Of a stretch of 64,000 nucleotides of DNA, positions 1 through 8,245 are shown one piece after another. The DNA is taken from NCBI RefSeq assembly GCF_910592395.1, contig NC_088314.1, forward strand, positions 19,178,070 through 19,242,069, written 5' to 3'. The notes beneath the pieces were generated by a model. That model saw nothing but the letters and a program-made list of their open reading frames with translations, did not search any database and was not told the origin of the DNA. A program made the translations under genes and the position numbers. This DNA comes from Lineus longissimus (lineage: Eukaryota; Nemertea; Pilidiophora; Heteronemertea; Lineidae). The number at the start of each line of letters is the position of its first letter. Positions within the stretch are counted from its first letter, which is position 1.

Positions 1-125
1 GAGGTGTCCTGATTACAGAGGTCAAATTCAATGAAAATGTGGAACTTGGAACCAAATGTGGCGTCCTTTAAATAGAGAGTGTCCTTAGTAGAGAGGCGTC
101 CACAAAACGAGGTTCCGCTCAACTT
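1..125. mobile_element. Degraded pogo-like MITE fragment cut by window edge
   Basis: The stretch carries the hallmark words of the window's recurrent MITE (gaggtgtcctgatta, gaggtcaaatt, gtccttagtagagagg, gaggttccgctc), but it is diverged and begins outside the window. Better copies lie at 4614-4775, 33076-33253 and 58441-58602. Confidence 0.6.
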
Positions 126-412
126 GGTAAGAGTATTTTTAGTGGTACAATCGCAAACCATATCCTATGTCCTGAATAATCCTGTAATAGATACCAGACT
201 CTAGTAGCTGTCTGCTTAATGGGATGCCCATCATGGTCTGATTATATGATATCAATTCTATGATATCCAAAGCTTAATTGTTCGCCAGCAATTTATAGCA
301 GCATCACAAACATAATCAAATTGATAGTCACATGATTAACGACATGTCATAAAACTGACATATTAATTCAATTAGATTGCACAGAGCCAGACTGTTGTTC
401 CAGGGATTCGTT

Positions 413-540
413 CTATTACACTTACAGAGCGTCCCAAAATAGTGCCATGGCACATTGGATTGTTTACAAAATTAATGCTATTACACTTACAGAGCGTCCC
501 AAAATAGTGCCATGGCACATTGGATTGTTTACAAAATGAA
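413..540. repeat. 65-bp tandem duplication
   Basis: The segment beginning ctattacacttacagagcg (413) is repeated almost without change from 478, a period of 65 bp. Two copies are visible. The surrounding 126-745 stretch shows no gene or other structure I can name. Confidence 0.85.
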
Positions 541-745
541 TGGACAGACCGCCAAACTTAACACCTGCAAATACTTGCAATTCACACAGCATCGACTAAG
601 TGCTTAAAATTACAGCATTTATTTGAGAAGCTCAGTTCAAAAAAGTAAAATATGGCAAGACGGTGGTAAAGGACGGAGCAGACAACGTCTCTTCATCATA
701 TATTTTGGAGTGAAATACAGCCCATGCTAATTTGCACTGGTCATA

Positions 746-1183
746 AGTCGTACTTCCACCTATCGAATCCCCGTGTCTTTTGCACTTACACCTATGAATT
801 GCCGTGTCTAAATAGACCCGTGTGTCAAATCCCCGTGTCTATGAGCCCCATCGAGCTCGATGGGGCTAATCGGGGGCTAATTTAGACCCGTGTTCAACAT
901 GGGTTTTTTGATAGGTGGAATCTGAATAGACACGGCAATTGCAAGTTCTAAGATCCGGCGACAGATGGCGCGGTGTAGTTGCCTCGGTATTGCGCATGCG
1001 AAATCCCCCTCCGACGGGAAAGAAACACAGGAGAGCTCCCTACCTACAGCTCACCTGTTGCCGGGGCTATTAACCATTATCTAACACCACTGATAGGTGT
1101 AAGTGCGTCCCGGGTTTTTTGACACACGGCGAAGACACGGGTCTTGAAAAAACATGGGTTTTATGATAGGTGGAACTACGACT
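746..1183. mobile_element. Foldback/MITE element with AGTCGTA..CCACCTATC termini
   Basis: The ends are inverted repeats: AGTCGTACTTCCACCTATC at the left and the complement of gataggtggaactacgact at the right, with one mismatch in 19. Both sides are flanked by ATA, a possible 2-3 bp (TA or ATA) target duplication. Internally the motifs ccgtgtct, acacctat and gataggtgga recur in both orientations, giving further partial hairpins. No transposase frame is present, so it is non-autonomous. The superfamily is not determined. Confidence 0.7.
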
Positions 1184-1442
1184 ATAGTGTGTGCGCCAAA
1201 ACTGACGTTAAAAAAAACCTGAAACAAAATTGACTTCGCGTCTCTGTCACTAAATAAACACAGTCAGCGTGAAGCCACCTATTTCATTGTTCAATTTGGC
1301 ACAAATCACAATTATGTCTGCTTTTTATAAAGCAAAATTACAAAAATTATAAATGCAGAAATTAATAAAAACAATTCCAATTTGGGATATACATCACTAT
1401 CAGATTTAAGTGTTTGAGGTAAGTCATATGTTGTTGTAACAG

Positions 1443-1854
1443 TAGCTGCGCTTACACCACGAAATATTGGTGGACCAATTGCACTCACACCACCACATTG
1501 CCGCGACAAATTGGTTCGGCAATCCATTGCCGATACAAATTGCCGAGCGAATTTGTCCCACCAAGCTTGATGGTCCAAATTCGCCCGGCTTGTTAAAAGC
1601 TCGGCTTTGTCGTGGTGTACGCGCAAATGGATCGGCAATTAGCTAGTTAGATGGTTCGGCTCCAGGCGGCGCTTTCGAAATGGCGATTTCTGCTAAGGCT
1701 TTCCGCGTTCTGCTTATTGTTTGCGCGCCATCTGTAGCCGGATTTTATAACTAGCTGCAGCGCTGGTGTAAGCGCTTGGTGGATTTTCGATGGTGCGGCA
1801 TTGGTTCCCGAACCAAGATTGGTGGTCCATTTTCAGGTGGTGTAAGTGCGGCTA
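1443..1854. mobile_element. Foldback/MITE element with TAGCYGCRCTTACACCAC termini
   Basis: The left end reads TAGCTGCGCTTACACCAC and the right end is the complement of gtggtgtaagtgcggcta. Next to each end a second inverted motif (ggtggacca / tggtccacc) extends the palindrome. TA lies at each border, consistent with a TA target site. The interior contains several 'gccgaac/gttcggc' words in both orientations. The ~108-codon open frame on the minus strand here is a by-product of the element and has no protein-family resemblance. It shares the core CTTACACC with the neighbouring element at 746-1183. Confidence 0.65.
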
Positions 1855-2155
1855 TAGATCATATTCTCCCTTATCACTGTTCACAGAATATACAAACATA
1901 TTATGAAGAGGTATACTGTGAACTCCTTTAGTTTTGTGAGCCTTATATTTTTGCGATCGGGAGGACAATCCCGTTACAATCGCTAATTTAAGAGGTGCTA
2001 AAAGGTTCAACTTAATGATTTTATCATTGGAAAGTGTACTCATCTGCAAAAATAAATGGAAGCAAAATCTCAAATAGATGTTTTTGAGCACATAGGGAAA
2101 CAAAAATATAAGGGGGTTACAATATTCAGATTACACATCCTCCATTAAAGCAGTG

Positions 2156-3453
2156 TTAGACTGAAAGCAATGATGCATTTCCGTCACCATTGTTTTGAAA
2201 TTCATACCCGAACATTTTATGATCATCGTAATAAAGTGTAGAAAGTGTCCGCAGGTCATCGGATGAAATGTTCTGAAATGCATCTGATACCAGTTTGGAT
2301 GTTGGTGTATGGCTGTAATGCTGGCGTCTTTTCGGCCATTTTATGACATCAGACGCCCCGATCTTCTCCATAATGAAATTGACATCGTCATCCAGCGTTT
2401 CGTATTTAGCGATAATGTTATATCGCACAAAACACGGATGACATAGCGCAAAGTAGCGCTCCCAGTGTTCATTCATGTGATTCCATGGTTTGAGATTCGG
2501 GAAATCCATCGGATGCGTAATATACTGCACGAAATCCAGAAACGTCACTCCAGCACCTTGTTCTATAACGTCCGGTGGTAAATCCGGATGATATTTTTGG
2601 AGAATTTTCGCGCCGTATTTTTTGAGGAAATACTCATTGCCAGGAAAATTAAGTTTATTTCTGAACGCGGATAAGATTCGTTCCATGGGATCCCTCACAA
2701 CGATTGCTTTTGTATAATGCTGCAATCGGTACGCTATTCCTGTGGGGCTGAAATTACTTAATCGCATCTTGTCCATCTTTCTATAAAAGGATGTGCCATA
2801 TTCGTGCACGTTCCTTGCACTGATTAAAAACGGCGTCTTTACTCCAGCTAGTCCAAGAAACAACCTTTTCCAGTTTGTACACGCTATTTTCGGAATATTA
2901 CAATGAATAAATTTATATTCATCATTCACATATAAGTGACCGAAATGTCTTGGAGTAATTTTTTGTGTTTTTTGATTTTTATAAAAGAATATTTTTTGGT
3001 CCAGTGTCTTACAGTATTCCCTCGCTGCCATCACCCTGGCCGTGTTAATACTTTCTTGATTCTGAGGCTGGTGCTGAAAAATAATGAAATTGTTGCAGAA
3101 ATAAGTTTAAAAACACGGAAAATTTTATGAATAAGAATATTATTTAAGCAAAGGACAAGTTTAAACAGAGAACCATAAGGAGAAAAGTCAAAATTTTCAC
3201 TCTGCAATTTAATGTCTACCTCACAGCACAGCTGTTATTAGTCACATACATGATCAGTCACTTACCTCAAATACTGAAGATGTCTTTTGAAAGGTTTGTT
3301 CAGGAAAGGCTCGCTGCCCAGGAGGATGTTGGGTGAAGTTATAAAGATGCTGGCCGAAAGTTGATGATGTTGATACCGTGGCTTGAAAGCTCTTGGCCAA
3401 AATACGCCGTTGGGATTCATGTTGTCGATTCCAATTCCCTGGTTTGTGTAGAA
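2156..3453 (-). CDS. Carbohydrate sulfotransferase (CHST8-14/HNK-1 family), last two exons; 5' end not found
   Basis: Type II Golgi enzyme family that transfers sulfate from PAPS to glycans such as chondroitin, dermatan, GalNAc or HNK-1 epitopes. The terminal coding exon 3073-2156 (acceptor tttttcag) encodes 305 residues. Residues 61-70 are PKIACTNWKR, the 5'-phosphosulfate loop with its conserved Lys. Residues 125-140 (VVRDPMERILSAFRNK) form the 3'-phosphate-binding motif RDPxxRxxSAF. The C-terminus has the family-typical LSxLYYDDxxMFGYEF pattern and ends at TAA 2156-2158. An upstream exon 3453-3266 (acceptor ctttgcag, donor gag|gtaagt) joins in frame and encodes a Ser/Thr/Gln-rich, luminal-stem-like stretch with an N-F-T sequon. 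The exon(s) for the N-terminal cytoplasmic tail and transmembrane anchor were not recognised, so the gene is incomplete here. The length and motifs fit CHST11/12/14-like enzymes, but acceptor specificity cannot be assigned. Confidence 0.88.
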
Positions 3454-3597
3454 CTGCAAAGATCAATGGAAGAAACTTATGAATATGAACCTGTTGCGTC
3501 TAAGTAAAAATGACTCTAAATGATGCTGTGCTGAAACTTATGATGATTTCATGGTTCCTGTGGCAAGGGTACTATCAGCATAATTATCAAGCACGTT

Positions 3598-3735
3598 AGG
3601 GTTAAATTTACAATCCCTGATCGGAAATGACGTAGTTTGATCGCATTCAACAATAAATCCTTTGAACCACAGCACTTATTTTGTCAATTGATGACCTTTT
3701 TTGGGCCATGATCAGGGATTGCAAACTTGTTCCCT
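3598..3735. mobile_element. Short MITE, TTTACAATCCCYGATC family, copy 1
   Basis: The inverted termini are tttacaatccctgatc (left) and gatcagggattgcaaa (right). A related copy lies in opposite orientation at 7874-8012 and shares the core words cggaaatgacgtagtttgatcgcattcaac and gaccttttttggg in pieces. It has no coding capacity. Confidence 0.75.
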
Positions 3736-4613
3736 CTATACAGGAAGTCTGTAAACTTTTAATTAGTGCGACCTGGCATTATCTTGAGACGCTCTGTGCT
3801 ACAACATGCTAAAATGAATTTTAGAGTTGTTGAGATTATACAATCTTATCCATTCCATATCATGATCTACCTAGTAAACATCAACAGGCATGTTGACAGT
3901 TAACACTACTTGCGCAGGATTTTCTCAGCTTAATGAACGGGCCAAGCAACAAAGGCTTGTCAACACCCTAGGTTTCACACCACTGTTTTTGATTGAGACA
4001 AGAAGGTTTAGGTAGCAATCCAATGCCTTTTTAAATTGATTTGAGACAGTTTAGGTAGAAACACATGAGCATTATTTACTTTAGTGAAAGCTGACTGCAT
4101 TCTTGAACATGTTAGACCGTACCCCCCCCCCCCCCCCAAGTTCAGCACTTTTAATTCAGCACTTTTGTTTCATTGAAGTGCACTCAGTCATGCATTTTTG
4201 TGTCTACTTTTGCAGCATTCTATACAGAATGAACACAGCCTTTCCAGACTGAGGTTTAGACCGAAATTGCCCTCTCTTAGTCTTAGTCTCAGTACCAATT
4301 TGATTACACATTGTTGCAATTAACCATGCTGAAATATAGGCCTACCACTGGCAATCGGTACAGCCAGCAGAGGTGACTGGGTTTGGTGTCACACTCTCAG
4401 TGTCTTGAGAGATTCATGTCAATCATCATTACCCTTAATATCTTCTAGCCTACATCATGGCATGCAGTGTTTTTTAATAGTCTAATTAAAACAACTTCAA
4501 TGTGTTCATATCAGATTCCTGTTTTTTTTAAACTACATTGTAAATGTACTGTACAAAAAGATTTTCTGCAAGCATTCATGGACATTTCTGCTATTCTTGG
4601 CAATTTGTGTACA
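3736..4613. other. No gene recognised
   Basis: AT-rich sequence upstream of the partial sulfotransferase. A 15-nt poly-C run lies near 4124-4138. No exon with a transmembrane anchor in phase with 3453 could be recognised here, although the missing 5' exon could lie in this stretch or further right. Confidence 0.5.
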
Positions 4614-4775
4614 CAGTAGAACCTTTCTATTAAGGACACCTTCGGGACTGGCAAGTGCTGTCCTTAATAGAGAGGTGTCCTGATTAGAGAGGTCAAATTG
4701 AATAGAAACTACCAATTTGGGACCAAAACTAGTGTCCTTAATTTAGAGAGGTGTCCACTTAGGGAGGTTTCACTG
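4614..4775. mobile_element. pogo/Tigger-like MITE, full-length copy (162 bp)
   Basis: Termini CAGTAGAACCT and its near-complement aggtttcactg, followed by TA at the right. Internally 'ctctctattaaggacac' words alternate in both orientations, as in the copies at 33076 and 58441. CAGTRGAACC-type ends with a TA target are characteristic of pogo/Tigger transposons of the Tc1/mariner superfamily. There is no transposase, so this is a non-autonomous copy. Confidence 0.75.
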
Positions 4776-4980
4776 TACTGTCAAATGCAACTTTAAAGAG
4801 CCTGAAATCCATTGACCATTGACATTGTACTATATCCCCATGAGTATAGCCGAGAGGTAAATATTGACGATTCAATTCAACAATGTTTTTATGAGGACGT
4901 GGCCTAAATAAAAGATGAAAATCGAGATGTGAACAAGATTTGATGACTAAATACAACTAATCAAGCCGCAAGACAACTTT

Positions 4981-5178
4981 AGGGCCGTTTAGACGACAGG
5001 CGAAAAGACCGCATTCGGATCGAATCTGGATGAATCCGGATTAAAACCACCCAAGGCGATGGTACCTTTTTAGTCCGGATGCAACCACATTGATCCGGAT
5101 CTTTTTGCGTTTACACGACGAAAAATTAATCCGGATTCGGGACGCATCCGGATTTTTTCGCGTCGTCTAAACGGCCCT
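4981..5178. mobile_element. MITE with AGGGCCGTTTAGACGAC terminal inverted repeats
   Basis: Perfect 17-nt inverted termini AGGGCCGTTTAGACGAC enclose 198 bp. Inside, 'atccggat' words recur in both orientations (gaatccggatt, gcatccggatt), giving a largely self-complementary element. The flanks are AT-rich, but a target duplication longer than TA is not clear. The GGGCC ends resemble hAT or PIF/Harbinger-type MITEs; the superfamily is unresolved. Confidence 0.75.
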
Positions 5179-5231
5179 ATAAAGACAATATGAATAAACC
5201 AATGAAAAATGAAGATATGCTGAAATGAGTA

Positions 5232-6935
5232 CAAACTTCCGGTGTATGACCAACTCGGCCTATTACCAACTCGGCCTACCAACTCGGCCTGGGTTATAAA
5301 TCATTGGTTTATTGGCATAAGTTTTTCTTATATTTTTTATTGTTTTTTGTTGGTATATATAGGCCTACTATGTATTCATTCCTGTTGGAAATTTGAAGAA
5401 AATTTATTGGGATTTGAAGGAGAAATCCATGAAATAACGGCGGCGAGTGTGGAAAAGTCGCGGTAGCACTCCAAATGCACATTCATGACTGTGATTTCAT
5501 GGATTTATCCTCCAAATCTTGATGAATTCTCTTCAAATTTCCAACAGGAATGAATAAATAGTAGGCCTATATATATAGCAACAAAAAAACAATATAAGGA
5601 AAACTTATGCCAATAAACCGATGATTTATAACCCAGGCCGAGTTGGTGGGCCGAGTTGGTAATAGGCTGAGGGGTCGTACTAATGACCGACAAGTAACAT
5701 AATTGACCGTCAAGGACCGACAAGTGTCTCAAAATGACCGACAAGTAGGATCAAATTTAATTTTAATGCTTGCAATGTGATTAAGAAACAATTAACTACC
5801 AAACTTGTAAATATCTAACTAATTGGTCTTTTGATAGCTGAGATATGGAAAGATTTATACGCCGACAAGTAAAATTCTCCGACGATGTCGGCCATTTTGT
5901 CGTTGGCTGTCATGCACCTGGTAGTGTCTAAAACGTGGATTCAACAGTTCAACATGGCTTTGGCATCTCGAGTTAGGGTGTGTCACTGAAGAGTTTTTCA
6001 CTAGTTCGACATAGTTGCTCTAGATAAGTTTGAAGTCAGTTTTTCATAGTTCTACAGGTTTTACATCTCTCTCATCATATTTTTGCATCTATCAATTCCA
6101 GGTATAAGAGCTCAGCGTCGTTTAAATGTCCTGTGACACATGGCATAATCATAATGGTAAAGTCACCCACTCTGACAGGGTGCACTCAAGGGAAGATTTT
6201 TTTTCCAGGAGTTTTCAGTCCCCAACTTCCAGGACATAACTTTGCTACCTCATTTGAGTAAAGATCATGGATTCACTTGTCGGCAAATGCATCTTACAAA
6301 TCCTTCCATTTCTTAGCTATCAAAAGACCAATACTTGACTTGCCAAACTCAGAAATGCAGCGCCACTCGCGGACAAAGATAGAACAACTCGACATTTTTT
6401 TCACCGGTTTTCGCTGCGCATGCGTACCAGCCATCCGGAAACTAATAATGGCGGCAATCTGAACTTGTTTTGTGTAAGTTTTTGAGAGTTCAAAAAGTTC
6501 TTTAAGGCTCATGATTTACGATAATTTAGCAATCTGATAACTATTACGTGTTAAGAAACAGACGTACCACAGTTGTAACCAGTTTACCTGTGTAAATTTG
6601 CTTTCACTGCGTGTAGCACAGTGGTTTTTCTCGTCCGTCGCCGCGAAAGAGGACGGTTGGTACGCATGCGCAGCGAAAATCGGTGAAAAAAATGTCGAGT
6701 TGTTCTATCTTTGTCCGCGAGTGGCGCTGCATTTCTGAGTTTGGCAAGTCAAGTATTAGTTAGATATTTACAAGTTTGGTAGTTAATTGTTTCTTAATCA
6801 CATTGCAAGCATTAAAATTAAATTTGATCCTACTTGTCGGTCATTTTGAGACACTTGTCGGTCCTTGACGGTCAATTATGTTACTTGTCGGTCATTAGTA
6901 GGTCCGAGGCCGAGTTGCCCCGTAATCAAACTTCC
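5232..6935. mobile_element. Outer palindromic element bounded by 9-bp CAAACTTCC direct repeats
   Basis: CAAACTTCC occurs at 5232-5240 and again at 6927-6935, as expected of a 9-bp target-site duplication (typical of Mutator-like elements). The left part is a hairpin. The arm around 5248-5420 (aactcggcct repeats, gggttataaatcat, ggcctac, cctgttggaaatttgaag) pairs with 5485-5668, where the same words occur in reverse complement. The right terminus ggccgagttgcccc (6908-6921) answers the aactcggcc motif of the left terminus. The element is interrupted at 5678-6900 by a second, younger foldback element. No transposase is visible. Confidence 0.55.
5678..6900. mobile_element. Nested foldback element with three inverted-repeat pairs (three-way-junction layout)
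   Basis: The terminal inverted repeats A (5678-5823) and A' (6755-6900) are identical over about 146 nt by eye and begin TACTAATGACCGACAAGT, with TA at both borders. Each arm contains the motif gaccgacaagt three times (plus a close gaccgtcaag variant). Inside, B (5824-5871, tggtcttttgatagct...gccgacaagt) pairs with B' (6273-6330), and C (6333-6434, acttgacttgcc...gcatgcgtacc) pairs with C' (6655-6754). The order A-B-B'-C-C'-A' leaves almost no unpaired bases at the junctions. The B loop is about 400 nt and the C loop about 220 nt. There is no open frame resembling a transposase. The identical arms imply recent movement or recent arm homogenisation. Confidence 0.75.
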
Positions 6936-7240
6936 AGCCCCAGGGGCCCCCCTGTATACAAACACAATGCAAATGTACATGAATGTCAACATGGTCAATC
7001 CATGAAAGTTTGCTCTCCCAAAAAAACATCAATTTCAATCTCACCTGAAAATTTCACAAAAACTGCACTATCTGTTATCAAAAAGATGACGATAAGAGAG
7101 ATCAGAATCACAGTGACAGTGATTTTTACCCATGATTTCAGGCTAAAATGATGCATTTCCAAGTCAAAACGGAGAAAACATGATGATTGATTGGCAAATT
7201 GTTGCAGACTGAATTTTCGAGGTTGAAATTCGTGGGACAG

Positions 7241-7529
7241 GGTTTGTCGGGGTAGGTGTAAACTGTGGAAGAAAGTGTGGACGAAAGTGTGGACAGTGGC
7301 CCTCTAAGTTTGGTGGGCTGGCATTTCTTTGTCTTTCAATATATTCAAAAGAAATTGCATTTTTATTTTCTTTGGCTGACCCATTTAAAAGATTATAATG
7401 CATAATATACTGCAATTTCTTTAAAATATATTGAAAGACAAAGAAATGCCAGCCCACCAAACTTAGAGAGCCGCTGTTCATACTTTCGTCCACACTTTCG
7501 TCCACAGTTTACACCTACCCGGTTTGTCG
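7241..7529. mobile_element. MULE-like hairpin MITE with perfect 9-bp target duplication
   Basis: The element spans 7250-7520 and is flanked by the direct repeat GGTTTGTCG (7241-7249 and 7521-7529). The termini are GGGTAGGTGTAAACTGTGGA and its complement tccacagtttacaccta plus ccc. The inverted arms run about 110 nt (to about 7355 and back from about 7425), including gtgtggacgaaag and ggtgggctggcatttctttg. A 9-bp duplication with long inverted repeats points to the Mutator-like superfamily. It is non-autonomous and was inserted cleanly enough that the duplication is still exact. Confidence 0.85.
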
Positions 7530-7873
7530 CGTCACAGAAATCTTAGTGTACTAATTGCTCGCTAGGTGATAACTGGAAAGTTGTTTATTTGCATTTTTCC
7601 GTGTGAAAACTGATGCTTTTGACGTAAATGCATCCGTATAATGCAAGCCGAAAGAATAGTGAATATATAGAAGTGTAGGTCAATGGTATTTCGTCGTTAA
7701 CTGCTTCGTTTTGATCCTTTCTGAGGCGGAGTTGTCAAAAAAGTTCTTCATTTCAGTAGAATACACAACCATATCCATGTATTTGTACATGATAATTGAT
7801 ACATATCAGGCCTACATGATTATTTGAAGCTCTATGCTCGATTTGAATAATTCTCACCTCACAAGATACTTCT

Positions 7874-8012
7874 AGGAACGAGTTTACAATCCCCGATCAC
7901 ACCCCCAAAAAAGGTCATCGGTTGACTAACCAAGCACCACTGTTCAATGGATTTATAGTTGAATGCGATCAAACTACGTCATTTCCGATCGGGGATTGTA
8001 AATTTTAACCCT
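7874..8012. mobile_element. Short MITE, TTTACAATCCCYGATC family, copy 2 (inverted)
   Basis: Same family as 3598-3735 but in opposite orientation. Its ends read gagtttacaatccccgatc and gatcggggattgtaaat. It lies just upstream of UPF2 and, with copy 1, brackets the cluster of foldback elements. Confidence 0.75.
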
Positions 8013-8245
8013 TCTACGTTATATCACCATTTATGTCATGACGTAAATTCCCATTAAAAAGTGGCGATATTATGAACAATCTTTTCATGTTGTGGCGATA
8101 CAATATCGCGCAATGTTAGAAGAACTGTCATTGTGGCGTGAATGTTGTTTTCATTCTAAATCTGATTGATGACTTTAAGCAACACTGTAAGTTGGTGGAT
8201 GCTACGGATGCTTAAAGGATGACCTGTTACTGTTATCTTTTGCAG

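Noticed and set aside
1312-1638. 108-codon minus-strand frame with a hydrophobic C-terminus
   Set aside because: Lies across a foldback element with no family features or supporting splice sites.
3262-3459. Alternative frame for the sulfotransferase upstream exon (FYTNQGIGIDN...)
   Set aside because: Its phase at the donor (2) does not match the downstream exon frame (0); the other frame ending SSVFE joins correctly.
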